Source of the DNA: Candidatus Aenigmatarchaeota archaeon
Lineage (GTDB): Archaea > Aenigmatarchaeota > Aenigmatarchaeia > CG10238-14
Direction of reading: 5' to 3'
NCBI GenBank assembly: GCA_026397455.1
Contig: JAPLUX010000118.1
Span: 1-9,352 of the forward strand
DNA: 9,352 nucleotides
Both the position numbers and the translations under genes were made by a program. Positions 1 through 6,139 of the stretch are shown piece after piece. The stretch's first letter is position 1. Each line of letters begins with the position of its first letter. The notes under the pieces were generated by a model that was not told the DNA's origin, did not search any database, and saw only the letters and a list, made by a program, of their open reading frames with translations.

Positions 1-243
1 ACAACAGTAACAACAATAAAGAAGACAACTACGACAATACAATCATGCAACAAAAATCACAAATGTGAACCACAATTCGGAGAAAATTATATTACGTGTC
101 CTCAAGATTGTCCTTCTGGTCCAAAACCAAATATGACATGGATATACATCGTACTCTGTATAACGATAGTCGCTTTATTGGTTTTTTTCTTAACAAGGAT
201 AAAAGGTGAGAAAATTGAAAGGCGCAAGCAAATTGCTTATTAA
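1..243 (+). CDS. C-terminal part of a membrane-anchored surface protein with Thr stalk and CPxDC module (5' end outside window)
   Basis: The frame is open from base 1 and ends at TAA 241-243, giving 80 visible residues; the start lies outside the window. Seen in order: a Thr-rich stretch (residues 1-13), a four-cysteine segment (C16, C22, C33, C37) containing GENYITCPQDC, a hydrophobic helix at about 47-65 (starting WIYIVLC), and a basic tail (RIKGEKIERRKQ). The C-x(n)-GEN-xx-TCPxDC pattern recurs in archaeal and some bacterial secreted proteins; its function is not known to me. Inferred topology is an outside stalk and Cys module, one C-terminal transmembrane anchor and a cytoplasmic basic tail. 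Its 3' end overlaps the next gene by about 29 bases, so the two are probably cotranscribed. The ectodomain that would tell its job is not visible. Confidence 0.8.
   Translation, partial: TTVTTIKKTTTTIQSCNKNHKCEPQFGENYITCPQDCPSGPKPNMTWIYIVLCITIVALLVFFLTRIKGEKIERRKQIAY
205..210 (+). promoter_or_regulatory. Ribosome-binding site deciding the vWA gene start
   Basis: AAAGGTGAG spans 202-210, and its GGTGA core matches the complement of the archaeal 16S 3' end (GGTGAT). It lies 4-5 bases before TTG 215. The in-frame GTG at 206 is inside this motif, so TTG 215 is the better start. The site sits within the coding region of the upstream gene, suggesting translational coupling. Confidence 0.55.
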
Positions 244-1717
244 AGGGATATACTTGATAATGGTAATAATAGCCATAGCTATCGTCATCAATCAAATAAC
301 ATCAGTAAATCTTATGGGAACAGAAGGAACAGAAAATATAAGATTTAGAAAAGATGCCAATGATATACTAGAAACTTTAGTTGGTTCAGATAAATGTCTT
401 GCAACGAAATCAAATGGGAATATAGAAAAAATAATAAACATATCCACTCTAGATGAATTTCAATCCAATTATTCTGACATAGAACCTGATTGTGCTAGAG
501 ATTATGAGTATGGTTATTATGTAAAAATTGAAAAATTCAATTTCACAAAATTTATTGGAAAACCATTGGGGCAAGGAATTCCTCAAAATAATAGGGATAT
601 TGTTTTAATCTTGGACGATTCTGTTTCTATGTCTTCTCCCCCAGAGATATTTCTGGCTGTAAAGTCGGCTGCAAACCAATTGATAAAATGTTTAGATAAT
701 AAAACGGATAGAGTTGCCATTGTTACTTTTACTACTGGTAAGGGTCCTGGTTGCGGTATATCTGTACCAGTTCATATGACATCGTTGTCAACACAACAAA
801 ATATGGATCTTGTAACGGGTCAAATTAATGGTTTATCACCACTATTCGGAACGCCTTTAATCGATAGTTTAAAGAGAGCACAAGAAATAATAACTAATGA
901 AGGTAATTCAAGCAAATTTAGAATGATAATACTTTTTACTGATGGAAGAGAAACTTGTTGTGATGCCTGTAAAAATTATAGGGGGAGGTTGTGGGTTTGG
1001 AAGTGTCCAGATTTGAGCAATTGTGTAAATGATCCTACTAATCCTAATAGTAATATGGGAAATTGTTGCTGTCTCACCCCATGTAAGGATGAATTATGTA
1101 CATTTGCTACTAATGATTTGTCTACCTTAAAAAATCCAAATTCTCCATTACAGGATCATATACCTATTTATTCTATATTCTTAGGGAATGATCCAATAGG
1201 GATTAGTCAAACTAGTTGTGTATCTAATCAAACACATGGAAAATTTTACAACATCACCGAGGAAACAATACTCCCTAGGCTGTTCTGCGAAATAGTGTCA
1301 CCAAAAGAAAGAGAAACAGGTGAAGATTACCAATCGTGGTACTTTGGTTCTAGGGATCATTCTACAGATAAAGCATTAAAAGATTCTGTCACGATTTCTA
1401 TTCCAGTATCTATAAAAATTAGTGATACAAAAACTCAACCTGGCTTAGCTACGATAAAGTTGTTTAAAGGTGAATTAGAGGAATTGACTGGTTTGATAGA
1501 AAGTACGTGTGAAACTGGTCTGGAAACAAGGAAAAAAATTGACATAAGTTACGCTGTAAAATTAGATGGGAATTCTATCTGTATGAATAATGCTGGGAAA
1601 ATAAATTGTAGAAAATTTGTTTGTAGTTCGAGCGTTCAATTCAATGAGATAAAAGCACCTGGAATTTATGAATTTCATTTTAAAAAAGAAGGTAACACTG
1701 TTAAGGTTATTGTATGA
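215..1717 (+). CDS. N-terminally anchored vWA-domain surface protein with a Cys-rich insert
   Basis: About 500 aa; residue numbers here count from the alternative GTG at 206. TTG 215 is preferred because GTG 206 lies inside the Shine-Dalgarno motif. A hydrophobic helix (about 10-30, KGIYLIMVIIAIAIVI) should anchor the protein with its bulk outside; a following ~100-residue segment resembles no family I can name. A von Willebrand A domain starts at about 131 with an intact metal-ion-dependent adhesion site: D137-x-S139-x-S141, T216 and D246 (LFTDG). Directly after it, residues 251-298 hold ten cysteines (CCDAC through CCC to ELC) before the fold resumes (IPIYSIFLG, 319-327). The region from about 390 to 503 looks beta-rich and lacks a second membrane helix. 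vWA domains bind protein ligands through a metal ion, so adhesion or complex assembly is the inference. The stop overlaps the next start as ATGA. Confidence 0.85.
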   Translation: MKGASKLLIKGIYLIMVIIAIAIVINQITSVNLMGTEGTENIRFRKDANDILETLVGSDKCLATKSNGNIEKIINISTLDEFQSNYSDIEPDCARDYEYGYYVKIEKFNFTKFIGKPLGQGIPQNNRDIVLILDDSVSMSSPPEIFLAVKSAANQLIKCLDNKTDRVAIVTFTTGKGPGCGISVPVHMTSLSTQQNMDLVTGQINGLSPLFGTPLIDSLKRAQEIITNEGNSSKFRMIILFTDGRETCCDACKNYRGRLWVWKCPDLSNCVNDPTNPNSNMGNCCCLTPCKDELCTFATNDLSTLKNPNSPLQDHIPIYSIFLGNDPIGISQTSCVSNQTHGKFYNITEETILPRLFCEIVSPKERETGEDYQSWYFGSRDHSTDKALKDSVTISIPVSIKISDTKTQPGLATIKLFKGELEELTGLIESTCETGLETRKKIDISYAVKLDGNSICMNNAGKINCRKFVCSSSVQFNEIKAPGIYEFHFKKEGNTVKVIV

Positions 1718-3330
1718 TGAAGAAAGGACAATCTATGGAACTAATAGAGTTAACAATGCTTATAGTAGCGATATCTATAATGTTGATAATTTCTTATTTT
1801 ATGTTTACATCTAGAACATCTAAAATAAATGAACCAATAACCGAAGAACATGCTTATGCAAGACTTGGAGATGTTGTTACATCTTTTTACAACACAAAAA
1901 TATCGGGGACAAAAAGAACTTTAGCTCAATTGTTGGCTGATAGGGTTGTGGCGAAATTAGCAAATATTGATTATGGAGAAGGTGTTGGTATTATAAACGT
2001 TGATAAACAAGTGACAGAATTTTTTGATGCATATTTGGATAAAAAATGGAGTTTAAGTAACAATCAATTATCGTTTGGTCATGAAATTCCAAATAATATT
2101 AATAGAAAAATTAGTTATACAATTATGTTACCGGTGATTCAGTATGAACTATCTAGTGAGACTCTCGAATTATTGAATGGGTATTTAAAAAATTATCCTG
2201 TTAGTGAACCGTTGATGATTGTTAATATCGGTAATTTTTCATGTGTTGATACTCCTGTTGAAGGGTTAGAAGGGGGATTAAAGGATGAAAATGTTACTGT
2301 CAACGCATATGGTAGCAATATAAGCATTTCAATGAAAGAAAATAATGTTTCATCAAGTAATGGGGTATTTGAATTCATACCTGAGAATAGGTTTTGGTTC
2401 TTGTATAGAAAATTGAGAGATTGGACAAACTCAAATGGATGGGAATTTAAGAAGAGAGTTTGTGATTGTTTAAAAAATGGATTTTTTCCACATACACAAA
2501 GATGCAAGGAAATGAATAATTGTGATGATTGTACAGAATTTAAACAATGTTTTGAACTGGCGATAAAAGAAACATCGACTGATATAGAAAATTTCATAAA
2601 CGATCAGAATGTAACATGTAAAGGTACACCAACATGCTGTTATGGTAGAAAAGACCCTTGTGTAACAGGGACTGGAAACGATTGCAGTTATTGGAGTGGA
2701 GGAGGAGGATGTAATAGTTGTAATATTTTACATGATAATCCACTTTGTATCGAAAGTATTGGAGCCAGTTCAAACGATTACAAGGACTTTAGAAAAGAAG
2801 ATGTATTAAGTTTTGAAGGAGAAAATGAAAAATATAGTAGTTTATCTAGCATTTCCTTCTCACCTGACATATGTGGTGGTAGTTGTGTTTTTTATGAAGC
2901 AGGTTATGTTAATGTAAAAGCTCAATTCACTTGCACTGACAAAAAATATAAACTTTCTCTCCCGTTACCAGAAGAACGTTTTCTAAAATTTACGATTGAT
3001 ACAATGGTTTCGTTACAAAAAGAAGGAATAAACAATGCTCTAGTACCTTGTAGTGATTCGCCGCCTTGTGAATGTGAAGGACAACTTGGTATAGATTGGT
3101 GTAGTGGGAATTGTTATGTTGTTACGACAACTCCTACTCCAGTTATTACAACAGCTACGACGACACCAATAACGATTATAGTTACGACGACAACATTTGA
3201 AACAACAACTACTCCGACAACAACGCCTCGACCAACAACAATTCCACCAACGACATATCAACCTGTTACAACGAGACCTAGAACTACTGCTCCTCCATCC
3301 ACGACAACAACAATAAAACCACTTACATAA
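1714..3330 (+). CDS. Pilin-like, Cys-rich surface protein with a C-terminal Thr/Pro stalk
   Basis: 538 aa, no family recognised. The N-terminus KKGQSMEL followed by a hydrophobic helix (about 9-31) resembles archaeal class III (pilin-type) signals, in which a prepilin peptidase cuts between G and Q. The glutamate is one position earlier than in the QxSxE pattern, so processing is uncertain. Residues 40-240 are a mixed domain. Residues 250-467 are rich in cysteine (CDC, CCYGRKDPC, GGCNSC, CECE), suggesting disulfides outside the cell. Residues 470-538 are a Thr/Pro tract likely to be glycosylated and extended, ending in KPLT with no C-terminal membrane helix. ATG 1714 overlaps the vWA stop as ATGA and follows GGTTAT at the usual three-base spacing; ATG 1717 is the alternative. 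It probably works with the vWA protein, by inference from the operon only. Confidence 0.85.
   Translation: MMKKGQSMELIELTMLIVAISIMLIISYFMFTSRTSKINEPITEEHAYARLGDVVTSFYNTKISGTKRTLAQLLADRVVAKLANIDYGEGVGIINVDKQVTEFFDAYLDKKWSLSNNQLSFGHEIPNNINRKISYTIMLPVIQYELSSETLELLNGYLKNYPVSEPLMIVNIGNFSCVDTPVEGLEGGLKDENVTVNAYGSNISISMKENNVSSSNGVFEFIPENRFWFLYRKLRDWTNSNGWEFKKRVCDCLKNGFFPHTQRCKEMNNCDDCTEFKQCFELAIKETSTDIENFINDQNVTCKGTPTCCYGRKDPCVTGTGNDCSYWSGGGGCNSCNILHDNPLCIESIGASSNDYKDFRKEDVLSFEGENEKYSSLSSISFSPDICGGSCVFYEAGYVNVKAQFTCTDKKYKLSLPLPEERFLKFTIDTMVSLQKEGINNALVPCSDSPPCECEGQLGIDWCSGNCYVVTTTPTPVITTATTTPITIIVTTTTFETTTTPTTTPRPTTIPPTTYQPVTTRPRTTAPPSTTTTIKPLT
3121..3327 (+). repeat. Low-complexity ACN-rich tract encoding the Thr/Pro stalk
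   Basis: Dense ACA/ACG/ACT/ACC codons, mixed with CCN, encode the Thr/Pro tail of the preceding gene. The repeats are imperfect, with no fixed unit length. The same kind of tract, including the shared string ACAACAATAAA, occurs at bases 1-42 in the upstream stalk protein. Such tracts can change length by slippage or recombination. Confidence 0.7.
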
Positions 3331-3348
3331 AAGAAGTAAAAAATTTAA

Positions 3349-3459
3349 AAGTTATGTCATGCCAAAGTAAATGCTATTGACATCGAAACTGAAGAAAGAG
3401 AAGTTGAAGAGGGAAATAAAATCAACGTCTCAATTATCGACATTCGTTTGATGAAATAG
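3349..3459 (+). pseudogene. Possible decayed reading frame downstream of the stalk gene
   Basis: After the stop at 3328-3330 the same frame has further stops (3337, 3346), then reads openly for 36 codons to TAG 3457. It contains VNAIDIETEEREVEEGNK, then INVSIIDI, a pattern of acidic residues and alternating beta-type residues seen in Ig-like or CARDB-type surface domains. There is no ATG, GTG or TTG start near its beginning, and a run of this length is not rare by chance in AT-rich DNA. It could be a remnant of a longer surface protein or nothing at all. Confidence 0.2.
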
Positions 3460-3466
3460 ACCCTCC

Positions 3467-3486
3467 TTTATTTTTTCTTTTTGTTT
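3467..3486 (+). terminator. T-rich tract, likely archaeal terminator of the surface operon
   Basis: The tract TTTATTTTTTCTTTTTGTTT follows CCCTCC about 136 bases after the stalk gene stop. Oligo-T runs on the coding strand end transcription in archaea without needing a hairpin. It lies between the surface operon and pcm, where a boundary is expected. Confidence 0.4.
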
Positions 3487-3495
3487 AATTATTTA
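3484..3495 (+). promoter_or_regulatory. Candidate TATA element for pcm
   Basis: TTTAATTATTTA is centred about 31 bases before ATG 3520, a fair distance for an archaeal TATA box serving a transcript with a very short leader. It overlaps the T-rich terminator-like tract and the surroundings are all AT-rich, so the assignment is weak. Confidence 0.25.
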
Positions 3496-3519
3496 GAATA
3501 TTATAACTAGATTGATGAG

Positions 3520-4152
3520 ATGAACCTTCTAGAACAGAATGAATTGCTGGTTAAGCATTTAATATCTGTAGGTGCCTTGAAGACACCGAGAATAATAGAA
3601 GCTTTTAAGAAAACACCAAGACATCTTTTTATTCGCAAAGATTATTTGAATCACGCTTACGATGATATTCCATTACCAACATACAATGGCCAGACCATTT
3701 CACAACCTTATACTGTTGCGATAATGACTGAAGCACTTAACCCCAAACCTGGAGAAAAAGTCTTAGAGATTGGAGCTGGGTCTGGTTATCAAGCGGCGTT
3801 AATCGGAAAATGCGTTGGTGTAAAAGGAAAAGTAATAACAATAGAACTAGAATCAGATTTAGTTGAAATTTCTAGAAAAAATATCAAGAAAGTTAAGTTG
3901 AAAAACGTCATAGTGATTTGCAGCGATGGTAAGCTTGGTTATCTGAAAGAAGCCCCATATGATAAATGTATTATAACAGCGGCATGCGATGAAATACCTA
4001 AAAAAGTTATTGAACAGGTTAAAATCGGTGGTAGGATAGTTGCACCTGTTAATGATTTCTTGGGACAAAAAATGCTAGTCATTGATAAGATTTCTGATAA
4101 TGAGTTCAAAAAACAAGATCTTGGTTCTTTTGTGTTTGTTCCTCTAAGGTAA
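3520..4152 (+). CDS. pcm: Protein-L-isoaspartate O-methyltransferase
   Basis: This cytosolic enzyme moves a methyl group from S-adenosylmethionine to isoaspartyl residues in aged proteins, starting their repair to aspartate. The 210-aa length is normal for the family. Seen: the substrate-side motif GQTISQPYTVAIMTE (57-71) with the conserved Ser61, SAM motif I VLEIGAGSGYQAALI (81-95), the acidic end of the next strand (ITIELE, 106-111), and the post-motif YDKCIITAACDEIP (147-160). Start ATG 3520 is preceded by TTGAT with three bases between, the register seen at other starts here. It appears monocistronic: a T-rich tract lies upstream and an opposing tRNA gene begins one base after its stop. 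Confidence 0.95.
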   Translation: MNLLEQNELLVKHLISVGALKTPRIIEAFKKTPRHLFIRKDYLNHAYDDIPLPTYNGQTISQPYTVAIMTEALNPKPGEKVLEIGAGSGYQAALIGKCVGVKGKVITIELESDLVEISRKNIKKVKLKNVIVICSDGKLGYLKEAPYDKCIITAACDEIPKKVIEQVKIGGRIVAPVNDFLGQKMLVIDKISDNEFKKQDLGSFVFVPLR

Positions 4153-4153
4153 T

Positions 4154-4266
4154 TGGGGTCGCCGAGATTTGAACTCGGACTTGCGAGTTTCTTCTATCAT
4201 CTTGGAATCAATTCTCCATGTCTTGAAACTGGAGCCCGCCGTTCTACCAGGTTATACTACGACCCC
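4154..4266 (-). tRNA. tRNA-Trp (anticodon CCA) with a 40-nt intron
   Basis: Read on the minus strand, the acceptor arm GGGGTCG pairs with CGACCCC, followed by A73; CCA is not encoded. The T arm is CCGAG-TTCAAAT-CTCGG. The anticodon stem GCGGG pairs with CTCGC (one G-T) once 40 bases after position 37 are removed, giving the loop CT-CCA-G-A. The D arm keeps A14, G18G19 and A21, but its stem has an A12-A23 mismatch and a T13-G22 wobble. The mature molecule is 73 nt including A73. CCA, U33 and A73 all fit tryptophan. Anticodon bases are at 4229-4233 on the genome. Its 3' end is one base from the pcm stop, on the opposite strand. Confidence 0.9.
4189..4228 (-). other. tRNA-Trp intron between positions 37 and 38
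   Basis: The 40-nt intron starts TTTCAAG and ends AGAAGAA at the usual archaeal site after base 37. A bulge-helix-bulge can be drawn with CTCC (32-35) against GAAG and bulges AG^T and AA^A, but one of the four central pairs is a C-A mismatch. An internal TGGA/TCCA hairpin is possible. Archaeal splicing endonuclease is the expected processing enzyme. No convincing box C/D pair is present, unlike the guide-RNA introns of tRNA-Trp in some euryarchaea. Confidence 0.75.
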
Positions 4267-4295
4267 CTAATATAACAAACAATAGTAAAACATAA

Positions 4296-4316
4296 TATTT
4301 TTAAAGCTTAATATTT
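4296..4316. promoter_or_regulatory. Probable overlapping divergent promoters of tRNA-Trp and uppS
   Basis: The 74-bp gap between the tRNA and uppS is almost pure A+T. On the minus strand TTTAAAAATAT (about 4296-4306) is 30-40 bases before the mature tRNA 5' end, right for a TATA box. On the plus strand TTTTTAAAG or TTAATATTT (4298-4316) lies 25-43 bases before ATG 4341. The core TTAAAGCTTA is nearly symmetric, so both directions may use overlapping elements. The call rests on position and composition only. Confidence 0.4.
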
Positions 4317-4332
4317 CTTAAATTAACATTAT

Positions 4333-4337
4333 GTGAT
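4333..4337 (+). promoter_or_regulatory. Ribosome-binding site of uppS
   Basis: GTGAT, complementary to the 16S 3' end, is followed by three bases and ATG 4341. It picks this start over ATG 4350 three codons later, and implies a short leader rather than a leaderless mRNA. Confidence 0.5.
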
Positions 4338-4340
4338 TTT

Positions 4341-5042
4341 ATGAATGGCATGATAGTACCAAAACATGTGGCTGTAATATTGGACGGTAACAGAAGATGG
4401 GCCGCTGCGCATAATATGAAGCCCTGGGAAGGTCATAGGCATGGCGCTCAAACCTTAGATAAATTTTTAGATTGGTGTTTGGAGTTAAACGTCGAGCAGG
4501 TTTCAGCTTATGTTCTATCATCTGAAAATTTAAACAGGCCAAGAAGAGAGGTTATAGAACTCCTTAAATTGTTGAAACATGAATTAAACAGGTTTGAAAC
4601 AGAAAGAGCGGCTAAAATAGACAAATATGAGATTAAAGTCAGGTTCTGTGGCGATTTCAGCAGGTTACCCAACAGCCTTGTCAAAATCATGGGAAGAATA
4701 ATGACTAGAACAGAAAAATACAACAAAAAATTCTTGAATATTCTCATCGCTTATGGTGGTCGATACGAACTGACTAGCGTTATCAAGAATTTAGTTGCTG
4801 AAGCTGTAAGGAAAAGGCTTAAAATAACAGAAAAAACCATAGAAGAAAATCTGCTCATTTCCGGTGATGTTGACCTGGTAATACGTACTGGTGGTATGTC
4901 CAGGCTATCAAACTTCATGCCATGGCAGACAACTTATTCTGAGTTTTATGTGACAAAAGTCCTTTGGCCAGATTTCACTAAGAATGATTTGATCAAAGCA
5001 ATAAAATGGTTCAATAACATGAAAAGGAATTTTGGAAAATGA
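4341..5042 (+). CDS. uppS: cis-Prenyltransferase (polyprenyl diphosphate synthase, UppS family)
   Basis: This enzyme adds isopentenyl units in cis to an allylic primer, making the long polyprenyl diphosphate that becomes the lipid carrier for glycans; in archaea the primer is thought to be geranylgeranyl diphosphate. 233 aa. Seen: HVAVILDGNRRWA (9-21) with catalytic Asp15, GHRHGAQTL (31-39), SAYVLSSENLNRP (55-67), and the C-terminal motif DLVIRTGGMSRLSNF (178-192) with Arg182, Arg188 and SEFY Glu201. The N-terminus is short: the conserved motif begins nine residues in, without the leading helix many members carry. ATG 4341 has GTGAT three bases upstream. The stop overlaps the next start as ATGA, so it is translationally coupled to the reductase. 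Chain length cannot be read from sequence alone. Confidence 0.93.
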   Translation: MNGMIVPKHVAVILDGNRRWAAAHNMKPWEGHRHGAQTLDKFLDWCLELNVEQVSAYVLSSENLNRPRREVIELLKLLKHELNRFETERAAKIDKYEIKVRFCGDFSRLPNSLVKIMGRIMTRTEKYNKKFLNILIAYGGRYELTSVIKNLVAEAVRKRLKITEKTIEENLLISGDVDLVIRTGGMSRLSNFMPWQTTYSEFYVTKVLWPDFTKNDLIKAIKWFNNMKRNFGK

Positions 5043-6106
5043 TATACGATGTCGTTGTAGTTGGTGCTGGTCCTGTAGGCTGTAAGACTGCTGAATTGAT
5101 AACAAAAAAAGGTTTCAAAGTCCTAGTTTTAGAAGAACATCCTGAAGTTGGGGCTCCTGTCCAGTGTTCTGGGTTAGTCAGCCATAGAATATTCAAGCTT
5201 AGTGGAGCATCCAAAGATGTAATAGTTAACAGAGTGAAGGGGGCAAGTTTTTATTGTAAAGAAAATTGCGTTGAGTTAAAATCAAAAAAAACTGTTTATG
5301 TGATTGATAGAGAAAAGTTTGACAAAGAAATGGCTGAAAAAAGTGAAAATTCTGGTGCAAAAATCAAGACTTCAACTAAGTTTGAAAATTACAAGAAAAT
5401 TAAAAATTATTTAGATGTAAAAACGAATAAAGGAAATTTTCAAACAAAAATTCTGATCGGATGTGATGGGCCAAATTCTACTGTTGCCCGTGCTGCAAAA
5501 ATAAAACTTCCTGATAATGTTTTAACCGGAATTCAAGTCACGGCTGAATATAATTTTGATCCTGATAAAGTTGAATTATGGTTTGGTTCTAAGATTTGTC
5601 CGGATTTTTTTGGTTGGGTTATTCCTGAGAATGAGAAATTTGCAAGAGTTGGTCTGGCAAGCTCTAAAAAAGTTGCAGAACGTTTTGACAATTTCATAAA
5701 AATAAGGTTAAAAGGTAAAATAAAATTTAAGAACAAACTTGCTGGTCCAATCAGGTATGGTTTGATAGAAAATTCTATTTCTGACAATGTTATATTAGTT
5801 GGTGATGCTGCTTGCCATATTAAACCGTTTTCGGGTGGTGGAATAATCTATAGTTTGATTGGAGCAAAATTTGCTGCTGAAGCTTGTGTAAAATCTTTGG
5901 AAGAAGAAAATTATAGTTCTGAATTCTTTAAAGAAAATTATGACAATGTTTGGAAAAATAAATTGGCATGGCCGATAAAAAAAGGTTTATTCATGAAAAA
6001 TTCAATTCATTCTTTTTCTGACTGGCAATTAAGTTTATTATTTTCAATGATTAATGTAACAAAAATAAAAAAGTTATTAGAATTTACGGATATGGATTTA
6101 CTTTAA
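5039..6106 (+). CDS. Geranylgeranyl reductase family FAD-dependent oxidoreductase
   Basis: A 355-aa flavoprotein of the geranylgeranyl reductase family, likely saturating the geranylgeranyl chains of archaeal ether lipids at the membrane. Seen: the Rossmann motif VVVVGAGPVG (5-14) with Glu32 ending the second strand, APVQCSG (39-45) with the conserved substrate-side cysteine, GCDGPNS (141-147), FGWVIPENEKFARVGL (191-206, the usual aromatic/FP-type substrate loop) and VGDAACHIKPFSGGG (254-268), which binds FAD. No membrane-spanning segment is evident. The start overlaps the uppS stop (ATGA) and the next gene begins 33 bases after its stop, so it sits in a lipid operon. The homologous bacterial and plant enzymes act on chlorophyll precursors; archaeal context favours lipid or quinone chains. 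The exact substrate and electron donor are inferred. Confidence 0.88.
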   Translation: MIYDVVVVGAGPVGCKTAELITKKGFKVLVLEEHPEVGAPVQCSGLVSHRIFKLSGASKDVIVNRVKGASFYCKENCVELKSKKTVYVIDREKFDKEMAEKSENSGAKIKTSTKFENYKKIKNYLDVKTNKGNFQTKILIGCDGPNSTVARAAKIKLPDNVLTGIQVTAEYNFDPDKVELWFGSKICPDFFGWVIPENEKFARVGLASSKKVAERFDNFIKIRLKGKIKFKNKLAGPIRYGLIENSISDNVILVGDAACHIKPFSGGGIIYSLIGAKFAAEACVKSLEEENYSSEFFKENYDNVWKNKLAWPIKKGLFMKNSIHSFSDWQLSLLFSMINVTKIKKLLEFTDMDLL

Positions 6107-6131
6107 AACAGTAGATTATCAAATAAAGAAT

Positions 6132-6136
6132 GTGAT
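6132..6136 (+). promoter_or_regulatory. Ribosome-binding site of the prenyl diphosphate synthase gene
   Basis: GTGAT followed by TAA and ATG 6140 repeats exactly the spacing seen before uppS. The 33-base gap has no clear TATA box, so readthrough from the reductase gene is likely. Confidence 0.5.
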
Positions 6137-6139
6137 TAA

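Noticed and set aside
2193..2597. 134-codon open frame on the minus strand inside the stalk gene
   Set aside because: It is fully inside a better-supported plus-strand gene, has no ribosome-binding site, and its translation shows no recognisable domain.
3040..3261. Cys/Arg/Trp-rich minus-strand frame
   Set aside because: It is the complement of the Thr-codon tract; the odd composition comes from the low-complexity DNA, not from a real cysteine-rich protein.
3121..3330. CRISPR-like or fixed-unit tandem array in the ACN repeats
   Set aside because: There is no constant repeat or spacer unit; the pattern follows Thr and Pro codons in one reading frame.
3440..3530. Box C/D sRNA suggested by TTTGATGAAAT and the TGATGAGATGA around the pcm start
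   Set aside because: No box D at a proper distance follows, and the second motif is explained by the pcm ribosome-binding site and start codon.
4189..4228. Box C/D guide RNA inside the tRNA-Trp intron
   Set aside because: GATGATAG is only roughly like box C (RTGATGA), no CTGA box D is present, and 40 nt is too short for the known guide-bearing introns.
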